Made by a program: the position numbers and the translations under genes. From Heliopora coerulea (Eukaryota; Cnidaria; Anthozoa; Scleralcyonacea; Helioporidae), in the NCBI GenBank assembly GCA_030142905.1, contig JASJOG010000027.1, positions 2,108,001 to 2,172,000 on the forward strand: 64,000 nucleotides of DNA, given 5' to 3'. Positions 19,359 through 31,157 of the stretch are shown one piece after another. The notes under the pieces were generated by a model. It saw only the letters and a program-made list of their open reading frames with translations, was not told where the DNA came from and did no database searches. Positions within the stretch are counted from its first letter, which is position 1. Each line of letters opens with the position of its first letter.

Positions 19359-21423
19359 ATGAACATCTACAAGACCCTGGTGGTAGAACTGCAGTCGGTT
19401 TTCATTCATACCACACTATGCATTCTCGCGATACTCCTGGCCTTACCGCTCGCCTCGTTGGCGCTTCCCGTGTGGCTGGTCTTCGTCTCCTTGCAGTGGA
19501 TTGCCGCCGCCTGGATCTTGTTCTGGAAGATGGGTCAAATCTTGGCAACCCAGGACGTACCGTTCGCACAGGAGTCGAACGCGCGCACTTTCATTACGTG
19601 TTTATTCACCGTGAACGGCAACCTTAGCGTGCGCACGGTGCGCAAAGCGTTTTCCACGAAGATCCTGCAGGGAACCGACAAGAGCCATATCAGACTGAAA
19701 CAGTGCGTGCAATGGAAGATGGGAAGGTACATCCGCTCCGACGAGAAGAACTTCGACATCAAGAAACACATCTTCGTTTACAAAGGTCAACCTCCAAACA
19801 CCGACAAGGAGCTGGCGGAGTGTTATAGTGAACTCATCAACCGTAAGATCCCAAGCAATATATCACCATGGCAACTGATCATCATCCCCCGGAGAAAAAG
19901 ACAGGGGACTAAAAGTTTCGCAGTCTGTGTCCGTATCCATCATACGATCGGAGATGGTTATGCTCTAGTGGGACTCTTGTCTAAGGTTGTCGACAACAAC
20001 CCGGTGCTTCACAAACCTAATGTAAAACAGAATAAGAAAGAAAACTTTCGTAGAGTTCTCCGAGCTCTCTTCACTGGTCCGCTGGTCTTGCTCTGCATCT
20101 TATTGACTAAGATTGAGAACCCATTTAGACGCAAGAAGCATCTCGGCGAGATTAAAGTAGCGTGGACGAAACCGATCGACGTGGCAGACATCAAAAGAAG
20201 CAAAACTAAATTTGGTAAGACGTAACATAAAAAAAAACGATAACGTAAGAGACTTGAACACTCGAGGTTCAGAGTTATTGATTTATTCAAGAGTACTTTA
20301 ACACGGTAACTTTTAGTGACGATTTTAAAAAGGGCGACTGTAAACTTGAATAATAAAGAAGGCCATTTAAGCTATTACAAATTGCCATATACAATATGAA
20401 TTATTCTTGCTACATGCGATATAGGTCATTAAAAATAAAATTAATTTTAGTATTTTAACAGTTAATGAAATTGGCCACGATATTCGCACTCAGTTTAGGA
20501 TATTAAATTCCCAAGCAGATATGAGGGAGGATTATTAAAGACCAGAGGAATCCACTTGCTCAAAGGAAATATTTTCCTTTTGTAAGGAACGTTATTAGTT
20601 AACTATCTTGTGAACATAGAACTTTCCTAAGGTTTGGTTAATTCAAATAGGGAATTGATGCCTGCTAAACGACATGTTACATTTAAAATTAAACAGAACG
20701 TCATTGTAGTTTCTTAGAAAAATAACTCGTTGATTCTCGTAATCGACAAGGCAGTTTCAAACAGTTCTTGACATGCATGGCTGATTCTTTCTATGGCTTT
20801 CTTTTTTTCTTTCGTCTGGAACAGGAGCGACCATAAACGACGTGCTGTCCGCTTGTCTCGCGGGCGCCATACGTCGATATCTCACCGAGTCCGGCGTAGA
20901 CTCCCCGAACGACCTCCAGATCGCGATGACGATCAACACCCGAACACCGTCGTCGGTTTTGAATGGTCAAATTCCGCTGGAAAATAATACCACAGGCGTG
21001 CTCGTCAGCTTGCCTGTTGCTACATCGACGCTGAGCGAGCGAATACTGGAAACGAAGCGTCGCATGGATATCGTGAAAAGCTCATCTGAGTATTTGATAT
21101 TTGGTTTCCTTTTTAAATATTTCATTGCGACCTTACCACAGTTTTTGGCCAAGTTATCAAGCCACACACTCAATAAGTGTTGTTGTATGGTCATGAGTAA
21201 CGTCCCAGGACCCCTCAACCACCTCGAGCTAGAAGGTAACGTCGTGGAGTCTGCGATGGTGTGGCCACCGCTGGTCAGCGATACAGGCATATCAGTTGCC
21301 GTGTTTAGTTACGCAGGCAAAATCCGTGTCACAGTAAAGGCGGACTCAGCTGTTATTTCGGATCCTATGGTACTCATCGATAACTTCACGAAGGAGGTCG
21401 AAGACTTGGTTCGTATGAGCTAA
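19359..21423 (+). CDS. WSD1-like wax ester synthase/diacylglycerol acyltransferase, copy 1
   Basis: Coding exons 19359-20214 and 20825-21423 join in frame (G|GA, giving KFGATIND), making 484 residues. The exon opens at an acceptor near 19317, so at least one 5' UTR exon lies upstream, not located. Residues about 12-60 are very hydrophobic and suggest membrane anchoring. The WS/DGAT active-site motif HHxxxDG is intact as HHTIGDG (His194, His195, Asp199). The second exon carries the usual C-terminal signatures: TINDV, PLENN (about residue 336) and SNVPGP (about 410). The family esterifies fatty acyl-CoA to long-chain alcohols or diacylglycerol; the substrate here is unknown. Coding DNA is rich in G/C third positions and CpG, while its intron is AT-rich. 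Copy 2 lies downstream with the same intron position. Confidence 0.9.
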
Positions 21424-21811
21424 TAACCACTTAGCATGATGCAGAACGTGTTCTCAGAATTTTTCAACAAACGTCTTTTTTCAAGAACAGCCGAAATATG
21501 TTACGGCTTCACCATTAAAGCTACCTCGTCAAGAAAGTAAGCCATCTTTCAGTTTCTTTTTTCCGGCTTTGAAACATCGTTCGGCAAGCCGAGTAAGAGC
21601 GAAGAATATTTATGTACTAGATTAACTAAAATTATGACTTCAATTTATTCCGCTAGAAAATCAATTAATTGCGTAATTTGAATTAATTTAATAAAATTCG
21701 GCGTCAGTGCACGGACTGTGGCGGCCAGGTTCACGCAATACGTTCACATAGAACACGTGATAAACAGTAACTACGTACGAAGCCCGGAACACTACTGGCC
21801 GAGCGAAATCT
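21424..21811. other. 3' flank of acyltransferase copy 1
   Basis: AT-rich sequence follows the stop codon. It presumably holds the 3' UTR, but I could not place a canonical AATAAA with confidence. No other feature is seen. Confidence 0.4.
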
Positions 21812-22058
21812 GTTTAAGTGTCTTTATTTATCCTGGATTACCCTGTCAGCTACCTGAGCTGTTTTCCCTAGAGGTCCAGTAGGGGCCACCTCTCATGGAT
21901 CTAGTGTTACTACAGGAGAAAACCGGAGTACCCGGAGAAAACCTGCGATGCTTGGTAGAGTCAAACTGGACAGCACTCTTCTCACATGTGATCAAGGTAA
22001 CTTTAATCAGATCACTGCAAGGAGCCGGAATCGAACCCTGGTCACAGTGGTGAGAGAA
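21812..22058 (-). repeat. SINE, family A, head-truncated, minus orientation
   Basis: It matches the copy at 17956-18252 from AAGTGTCTTTATTTATCCTG through GGAATCGAACCCTGGTCACA, then diverges before the end of the tRNA-like head. On its own orientation it therefore lacks the extreme 5' end. Confidence 0.85.
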
Positions 22059-23468
22059 TGAAATTCTGAATGAAATTCTAAGAACAAATTACAATGGATT
22101 AAAAGCTCGATATTGTCGTGCTTCCTTAAGGTTACTTCACTTTGATACTACAACGAAAACTTTGAAAACCTTTCAAAAAAAGAACTTGAGCCATAGACAA
22201 GACGGAAGATAAAAACGGTAATTTTTCAACTTGAAGTTGTATTTACGTTCAGAAAACTAACCACGTTTCGCCCGAGGTTATCGCCCATCCGGGTTTGATT
22301 TCGAAATGTAAACCCCGTGAATCGGATTCGACGTGTGGGTAGGAGTGGATTCGAAAATCTAACATGGTTTGATCCCAACCTGGAGAGAATGTGGCTTTGC
22401 TTTTTTGTTGTGTAGATCGGTCGTTCTTTCCCGCAAACTTATCTTGAAGTACTCTGATGACGACTGTCACACGGTAAAAATATTACCATTGCAGTTTTTA
22501 AAGATATTTCCTTTTTAAAGTTACGTTCCATTTTCTTCAGTTCCAAACAGTGGATTGGTTATGGTTTTCTTAAGAACAATTGGCGTTTAACAAGCACCCC
22601 TTAGAAAGACGTGAACTCCATCGATTAAAAAAGCTTTCAAAAACGCGATATTAAGTCATGAGAAAAATCAAAACAAAGCTCATAACCGTGTCGTGTCTTC
22701 AGGTGTGTCAAAAATACGCTTACTTCTGTCTAACTTTTGTCACTAGAACGTGCCGATGTAGATTCCGCCATTTTGATAAGTTGTACGGTTGATAAGCATG
22801 ACGAAATCTCAAAAAAAAAACCAAAACAAAAAAACTATTAATTACTATTCTGTATTCCAGCTTTTCTGCTACACTGAGAAGAATAGCTGGAATACTGTTC
22901 TACCCGTTTCTAAGCTGGAATAGACCACCAAAGAACGCAATATAACGGAATTGATAGTTTGCACAAGACGTCATTAGTGAGACAATGATGGTCGTTGTGC
23001 AGCAACCGTACTTTAATTTATCAATATCAAAAATCAAGTACCGCGTGGGCAGTTCCGAATCGACCTTCAAAAAGACTTTCTGGTTGCGTGCTGCCGAAAA
23101 ATGATAGAACAAAGAACAGAGCAAAGGTCTTCGTCAGCGTTATTTATATTTATCACCCTGAAGCTACATTCGCACCAGGCCACGAGACGCGCGCTCCGTT
23201 TCTTGTTAACCGTTTAAGGGTCTGCGTCCAGTATACAGGACATCAAGAACAAAAGAACAAGTGAAAGAACAAAGGGGAAATAATGAAAGAACAAAAAAAC
23301 AAACAAAAAAAAACAAAACAAACGAATTCAACCTTTAAAGCATTAGCCAAGGTAATTTCATAACCTCACTGAACTTCAACAATACAATTCCATTAACTCC
23401 TGGGGTATGAAGAACCAAATGACCACAATTCATTATTATTTCAATCTCAAGGGATTGATCAAAAACAA
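22059..23468. other. intergenic, A-rich low complexity
   Basis: No gene was recognised. From about 23220 to 23320 there is a run rich in AGAACAAA/ACAAA units. A similar AACAAA-rich patch is at about 23960-24020. Confidence 0.5.
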
Positions 23469-24717
23469 TCAGTAGTCCCAAAGAAACATAGTCATTGACA
23501 GCACATGTAAAAACCCAGCTAGCTTTGAAGCAAGCCCTCCTGATGTATCAGTTATGATGGAGTCACAATACTGTATCTGAATGACATCATTGACAATGAC
23601 CAGGGGTGGGCACCCACTCCAGGGAATGGGGTAAGAGGGACACTTGATCAACTGTTTTAACAGAACTGTATCTCTCCACAATACTTGAAATCAAATGTGG
23701 TGTTACAGGCAATTGGAAAGAGGGCACAAGACATATAACTTGCCCTTGGGTGATGGAAAACCTGGCTAGGCAACAAACAATGACAGGCCGTTTGGAAGTG
23801 ATTGGATGAGTCATACTACGTCAGTTGGCAGTCACTGCTGTATTAATCACTGAATGATGTTAGAAAGGGAAGGCTGACTATAGTCAATGATTAAACAAAA
23901 AAGTAAAGCCAAAGGTAGCAGACATAGAGGCCTTTTCAACCCTTTAATGCCCAGTGTCTTATATATAAGACAAAAGAACAAAGGAGTAAACAAAGGAAAA
24001 ACAGAGAACAATAAACAAAAGAAGAAAATTTGAGCTTCAAAAGGTTAAGGTCAGTTTCAGGCCCCTAGAGATCCACTCTTCATCAGTGATGTTCAAATGA
24101 ATTGGCCTCCATGTTTGCCATTTTTGTTGCCACTTTTCAATTGCCAGGCTGCTTTCCAGGTACAAAAGAGTTTCGTGTTGGTGGCTTGACATGACAGAAC
24201 AATACTCTTTTGTTCTTCACAGAACTACTGCAGTCTGTGAGAAATGTATTAGAAGTGATAATCAAATCAACAGCTCTAAAATTGGCTTATCAGCATTTAT
24301 ACATTCTGCAGCATTGAAGTAGGAACCAGGGGGGTGTCCGGTACGCGCCATCCTCAAAATTGCCGGATTGCAATCAATCCCTTCAGACTCAAAAGACAAT
24401 GACACAACAGCCACTGCACCAACACTTGCAAGCCATCTACTGAAGTACATACATTGATTTGAAGAGAAAGTTTGATGAGTTACCGGCAGTTCGAGCTCAG
24501 TTGTTTCGAGTTGACCATTACAATGTAACGTAGGTTAATTATGAAATTTTCGCTTCACTTTGCCCTGAGGGTGATTCTTAAATAGAAGGTGCTGATTTGA
24601 CGAAATGCGATAGTTAAATTTGATTAATTAAAATAAGATGGACAAGCTGAAAGGTAGAAGAGATAAATGCAGCCCAACTCACCCTAAACATCTTCCAAGC
24701 CACTGTGGCGCAGCCAT
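23469..24717 (-). CDS. possible small minus-strand gene (unidentified)
   Basis: A candidate first exon, 24717-24683, reads MAAPQWLGRCL and ends at a GTGAGT donor. It joins in frame to an exon starting at 24439 that reads RWLASVGAVAVVSLSFESEG and continues IDCNPAILRMAR. The join gives an arginine-containing N-terminus followed by a hydrophobic segment, as in mitochondrial or small membrane proteins. Where the second exon ends is unclear. A frame ending at 23469 (ITDTSGGLASKLAGFLHV..., stop) could be a later exon, but no phase-consistent path was established. I do not recognise the family. Confidence 0.3.
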
Positions 24718-27700
24718 TACTCTGCCAAGATGGATGATGAAACGCCATATTTTTCTGACCAGACTGCACCAGCATTACAAACCTACTTACTCTTTTGTTA
24801 TTCCTCATTACATCAATTTTCAGTTCCAAACATTTAAAGAATCCGAACTCAAACCAAATTTTCCAACTGAGACAGATTTCAAAATTCACTCCAGTTTCCC
24901 GCCACATGAACTTATCCCCTTCTACCAAGTTAGAATCTGATAATCCCCCTGCGTCCCTACTTCCCCCATCACGTTGATATGCTGTTTTGAAGAGTTGAAA
25001 AGTTCTGTTTATTTTGAGGAAAATGTGTCGGCAAACGTTGGATTTAGGAATGTTAATTTGCGGTCCGCCTTAAGGAACATGTCGCAGCCTGTAAGTTAAT
25101 AAAACGAACCAGCAGGACCATAAATGGAAAATCCATTTAATGAAATGAAATGGAAATTTAATATCCACGTGGCGGCAATGGGAAAACCTTGCAAGGAATT
25201 GGGGTATTTCACCACGGTGATTTCACGATTCAGTGACCTTTGAGTAACTAGTCCTCACCCGGGAAATTTAGACAGGATTATCAATTCTTGGCAGGAGTAA
25301 CCCATTAGTTACGACCGTGAGAGAGTGGACAGATAATTGAAAGGAGATCGTGAACATATCTGCTACTTTGACAGTACGTTACAGCTTAAAACATTGGGGC
25401 CGAAAAAGGTGGGTTTGTTTCATAGTTTATTCTTTCACTGATGTTAAAAAAAAGTGTTGTGTGTATCAGTTCGTGGGATGATGTGGCCAGTTAATACACT
25501 TCTGATAGTCTTCAAAGTTCGTTGGAATATATGCCATTCGATGTTTGGCCTCTATCTTTTCCCAACGAAATTTATGTCTGGTCAAAGTAACAACGTTAAA
25601 CTGAAACGAAAGTCGACTTTGAACGCCGGGAAGGTAATTATTTTTTTCGATTGCGATACTGAAGCTGTCAAAGGTCTACAACAGTGCGGTGGTTTACACG
25701 CATCAAAACAATTCTATTAAATGTTCACTAAAGATTTACCGGGTGGAAATCTTGGACGTGAAATGAAAACCGATTGCTGAACCGAAACCTTTAATGTTTC
25801 GAATTACTAAAATATTAAGTTTACCAAACAAGGTTTAGTCGGAAGGATCTTCGACGCGCTTGAAATATCCTTGAACGACCACGACAAAGTAGCTCTGCTT
25901 TTCTCCGAGTTATGTAAGTCGATTGCGATCCATATCCGCGCATTCACAGAGTGGTAGCAGAACAGAAGTCTAATATTTGTTTGTATCCTCTGGGTGTAAC
26001 GTTGCCGGGAAGTAAAGTATATAAAAGCCAGTCTCTGTAACGACAAGGTTTAAAGTATTGGATCGTAAAAACCAAAGTACTGGGACCAGATGTTCAATTA
26101 ATTCACTAGTGATTGTTTGTATTCGTTTGGGCGCAGGTATTTCTTGTCTTCCAAAACATTGCGAAATTTATCCAAATTGGACGCTTTGCTAAGTTATACA
26201 ACAAACAAGCGTTAGCTAAGGTTAGTTTATTTCTTGAAGTGACATATATATATATATAATGTAATTCTAAGTCTTCATTCTCAAAAAGCTCCGAATGAAA
26301 CTCAAATTGTTAGACATACGTTGTACTCGTAATTTAGTTTAGACATCAACTGGAAGTTGAACTTAGATAAACCATCCTTACTTTACTTATCCATTAATTT
26401 CTACGTGAAGAATTTCTTAAGGAACCTGTTTTTGTTTTAGTACCTACTTCCAAACAGAGATATTTTACAAATGTAGGAATGGGTTTTTGTGACTGGGATA
26501 TCCTTTGAAAGGTTGTAGAAAATATCCTTCTCGTTCTCACTTTGCGGGTGTCTTTTACAGATACAGTAAAGACAGGACTAAACCGCCTTCTTTTTAATGT
26601 TATTAAGTTATAGAAAAAAAGAATCTCTATTTCTCCAAATATTTTGTTTAATAATTTCTCATTGTGCTCATGACAATCTTCATGTCATGAAGTGTTTAAT
26701 TAAATGCGCAAAATTTTACATAAGGAAATAATCAAATAGGTCTGCATTCCATAAAATCAACTTCTCCAGGTTAACAGATTTTCTTTGAATGTTATTGAAA
26801 GGTAAAATGGAGCTTTTCACATTTTGTATTAATTATTCAACAATACAAGTTACCTTCAAACCACATCTTTGTTCTAAATACCAGTTTACAACAAGGTTCC
26901 TGTGTCATCAATTCTTTTGATGGATACCAGCTATACTGAACTGGACAAGTGCTGATATGAATTATGATGATGACATGATGGTCAGAGCTTAAGACACTAT
27001 TTAATTTGTTGGCATTATTAATTAAACTGTTCTGCCTAAAACATATAAGTTAGTTATCTATGATGTTTGATCTGGGTAATTGTTTTAATGACAGGTCTTT
27101 GTGATTCTAATTTGCATCTGATAACAACAACAAATACAAGCTTGATTTGTGATTAAGATATGATATTTTTTGAATATAAAGAACTCAAATTGTTGTTTTT
27201 ACTTAGTTATTGTACCAGGTCGACAACCAGTAACCAACAGAACTTAAATCAATTTACTCCGAAATGTTTTATGTTGTTATTGAAAGACGTGTTATCCCTT
27301 ATTTCCTTTGCAGTCTATGGTATAGTTGTCATATAATATAAAGTGATCAAGGGTATGAAGTGATTAAAGGAAAGCAATTTACAAATTCCCCCCTGAAAAT
27401 AAATTGTGTAAATGTTAAAAGCCAGAAATTCCTGTTAGTGCAATTGCACTTTACTATTTATTAATTTTGCTTCAGTATGGTCACTAGTATATTCATTGGC
27501 AGAAACAAGAGCAATTTAAACCCCTTACAAAACAATAAGATGTTTTTGAAACTCAACGGAAACAACTTTTTTTTTTTTGTGATAACCAGTTATCCTGTTA
27601 TTCCTCTTATTAATACTAGAATCACTGTTATTTACTATATGAAAGTTATAAATACATCATCCATAGTGGGTCTTCTTGCTGAATGTCAGAAAGATTTTTC

Positions 27701-27965
27701 TGTTCTTATTTTCTCTCTGTATAACATGCAATTGGATATTTTTTTATGCTGTCAGTTGCACAGTACTTTCACCAACTTTCAAATTACCACAATGGAAGAT
27801 TTGTCAAAAATACTTATTGATTTTTAGCAGAGTTGCATTTTTTGGATAAATACTGTACAAAAATATATAAGGAAACTGTGAAATTATTACATACATGTAC
27901 TGTCAAGTAGAGGACAGCAAGCAACCACTTCCTTGTTTGAAGTCTTCATCAACTTTATCTTTCAG
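24718..27965. other. spacer between acyltransferase genes
   Basis: It is AT-rich, with a short (TA)n at about 26246-26260 and a TATATAAAAG at about 26018. Copy 2 begins at an acceptor at 27965, so its promoter and 5' UTR exon should lie in this spacer, but I could not identify them. The frames at 25454-25720 and 27477-27827 look non-coding. Confidence 0.4.
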
Positions 27966-28001
27966 GTTTAGTTCCTCAAGACAGATCAAGCCAACTGGAG
28001 A

Positions 28002-30237
28002 ATGAATTTATATCAGAAATACAATGAGAATTCTGTCCCAACCATAGTCCATATTGTCTTCTGTGTACTTGCTTTGGCATTTTGGCTTCTTTTTGCATCT
28101 GTTGCATTACCATTTTTGTTTGTTTTTAATGTGATCAAGTGGACGGTTGCAGCATGGATACTATATAACCGGCTTGGGAAATTGTTAGCCAGTGAAGATG
28201 TGCCATTCATGCAGGAGTCAGAACACAATAGGAACTACAACATAAGCCTTTTTATGATGAAAGGGAAACTTGATGTTGAGAAACTGCAAAGACTTTTTTA
28301 TGACCGTGTGTTGATGCATAATGGGCACGTTAGTTACCTGAGGCTTCAAAAACGTATCCAAAAGAAGCTGGGAAGGTATGTTTGGTCAGATGAAGAAAAC
28401 TTTGATATAAAGAGACATATTACATGCTATGGGGGAACTCCTCCATCAAATGAAGAAGAGTTAAGTAGGCTCTTTGGTGACATTATTAGCAAACCCTTAC
28501 CAAGAGATATTTCACCATGGCAAGTTATTGCTATTCCACTCAAGTCTGATGATCAATTTGCTTATTTAACTCGTTTTCATCACATCCTCGGTGATGGAAT
28601 TTCAATGGTGTATGTACTTAGCAAAATCATGGATGGCAAACCACTGCTTTTGAAGCCAAGTGAAAAGTTAATCAAGAAATACAAAACCAGTGCACTAAAG
28701 CGTGCTCTACATGCAGTTTGCACTGGGCCATTAACTCTTTTAACATTAGCCTTTTCCTATGCAAACAATCCATTTCCTCGCATGCAGATGGAAGGTGAAC
28801 AGAAGGTTGCTTGGACAGAGCCTATCAGCTTGCCCAAGGTAAAAGAAGTAAAAACCAAGATTGGTAAGTGAAGTTTACATTATGATACAGCTGTCCAAAG
28901 TTTTATGAACTAGAAGTACCAGAAATAATTATCAGAATTTTTTTCCATAACCAAGTTAAATATAGTTTTGAAGCTCAGTAAACTTAAAAGTTGCTAACAC
29001 AGGAACTACAATTTATGCAAGAAGATTCCTTGCTGGGTGGAATTTATTGTGTACACAAAGTAATATTCAAACAGTGTGGTCAATTGGTCTAATCTAAATA
29101 CTTTGTTTGGCAGATTTTTTTAATATTTCAAACTCCAAATGTAGTTTGCTACTGTGATTAAGCACAATAGTAAACAAAGAAACAAAGACTTAGGCCAAGT
29201 TTTATAACCATGTCCTTTGATATTGATCATGCTCCAATTCAGGAGTAAGTGATTAATCAGGAGGAGTCCCTTAACCTCCCATTGTTCAATGCACTACCAA
29301 CTGGGCCAATCCTCCTTGCTGGTTAGACCAAATTCTTTATACAAACCAAAGCATTGTAAACTTTTCAAGAAACCATGTCTTTTTGTCATATTTTGGCTGC
29401 AAAATACATTTTTGGAATATTTTTGAGGACTTCCATTGAAAACACATCTTAGGATGTCACAAGTGGTCCCAATCAGTGGAATAAAAAACTTGTTTGAGAG
29501 TTTATTTTGCTTCATGGATACTTATATCAGCTCATTTGTTATTTGTGGAGTTCATGTACAGTTCTGAAGTTGTTCCAAAATGGTCATGCTCAGTTTCAAA
29601 ATTTTCTACTCTCTTTGTCATAGGAGCAACCATAAATGACGTGGTAACTGGTTGCCTTGCTGGAGCAGTTCGTCGCTACCTCATTTCAACATATGGCAAA
29701 TGTACTGAGGATGTGCAAATTGCTGTTAGCATTAACACAAGACCACCTTCACTGTTACTGAAGGACAATATCCCCTTGGAAAACAACTCAACTGGTGTAT
29801 TGTTAAGTCTACCTGTCAAAGCACAAACAGTTTTGGAGAGAGTGGAAGAATCAAAAAAGAGAATGGATGTAATTAAGAATTCCTCTGACTTTCTTGTGTT
29901 TAGGTTTATATTCAACTATGTTATAGCTAATTTGCCCGAGTTTTTATGCAGGATTACTGTGAATTCCTTGAGCAAACACAGCTGTTTAATAATGAGTAAT
30001 GTACCAGGGCCTTTGAACAAGATGGTTATTGGTGGTGATGAAGTGGAGTCTATAATGATATGGCCACCACTGGTTGGTGGTACAGGGATGTCCACAGCCA
30101 TTTTTAGCTATGCAGATACAATACGCCTCAATGTAAAGGTAGATACATCAATCTTCCCAGACCCACAAGTGCTGACTAGTAATTTTCAGAAGGAAATTGA
30201 TGAACTCTTTGAGATATGTTCAAAGAAAGTTGACTGA
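28002..30237 (+). CDS. WSD1-like wax ester synthase/diacylglycerol acyltransferase, copy 2
   Basis: Coding exons 28002-28863 and 29624-30237 join in frame (KIG|ATIND), giving 491 residues. The intron position is identical to copy 1. The start MNLYQK parallels MNIYKT of copy 1, and both starts lie just after an acceptor (here AG at 27964-27965), implying a shared 5' UTR exon design. A hydrophobic N-terminal segment covers residues about 15-60. The catalytic HHxxxDG is HHILGDG (His193, His194, Asp198). PLENNSTGVL, MSNVPGPLN and WPPLVGGTG follow in the second exon. The role inferred is neutral lipid or wax ester synthesis at a membrane. Codon use is AT-rich with very few CpGs, opposite to copy 1. 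Confidence 0.9.
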
Positions 30238-30960
30238 TATGGACACAACTCAGGGAGCTATGGAAAGCAAGTAATTACATTATATATCATTATTATATCT
30301 TCAAAATAATAACTTTTCTCTTATAACTTCACAACCCATATTTACACACACAGAACTAATCTGAACAAGCTGTGAGGTTGATATGCTTAAGTGATTTACT
30401 GATGACTGTACTTGACACATATAGCTTGTTTGGTGACTTCCAAAATGCTCCAGTTTTTCTCAGATAACTGCTGTTTCTGTTTTATGGGCATTCAGATGTA
30501 TTGTTTCTTGGACATTCACATGATGCTAGACATACACATAAATGCTTATAGTACATCACAACTTTAAAAACTGCTACAACCTCCATGTGATACATGAGCA
30601 TAAAGTTCTACCATTTCATGTGGTGTCAAGACATCAAAGTACATCAAAAAGAGAATCCTACTATCTTGTTAACAGGATGTCATCATTGAAGCTGACATTA
30701 TTGATCTTGAGGGCCATAATATGTTCAACACTCCAGCTTATAAAATACTGCTCATAAACTTGGCTTTACCAAACTTTAACTAAGACTAGACTTCATAATT
30801 TATTTCTTGACCCCAGCCATTCATCACAATATCTGCTCTCAAGCAGGAAGACTGCATGTAACAACTAACACTGGCACTAATGTAGTATTATTGGAATCTC
30901 AAACACAAGTTCAAGGCAGTTAAATTGGACTTATCAAGATACCAAAAGTATAGCTGTTAT
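30238..30960. other. 3' flank of acyltransferase copy 2
   Basis: AT-rich presumed 3' UTR and intergenic sequence. No repeat boundaries or genes are visible before the MITE at 30961. Confidence 0.4.
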
Positions 30961-31149
30961 CAGGGGTGGAAAAAATAGTCAAGCATGCAAGCACCACTTG
31001 CAGGAAATTTTGAACAGCCACAGGAAATTTTTTGGTTGAAGATTTGTAACTTAAAAATTTGAAGGACTTAACACGTGTCTCACTATGGGCCCAAGAACTT
31101 GTGATTGACAGGCTGTGCTTGCAGGAAGAAAATTATTTTTCCACCCCTG
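30961..31149. mobile_element. hAT-type MITE with 8-bp target duplication
   Basis: A 189-bp element has terminal inverted repeats starting CAGGGGTGGAAAAA. The right end, reverse-complemented, reads CAGGGGTGGAAAAATAATTT, and GCAAGCAC recurs inside both ends. It is flanked on both sides by the identical 8-mer GCTGTTAT (30953-30960 and 31150-31157), the duplication length typical of hAT transposons. There is no transposase, so it is non-autonomous. Confidence 0.9.
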
Positions 31150-31157
31150 GCTGTTAT

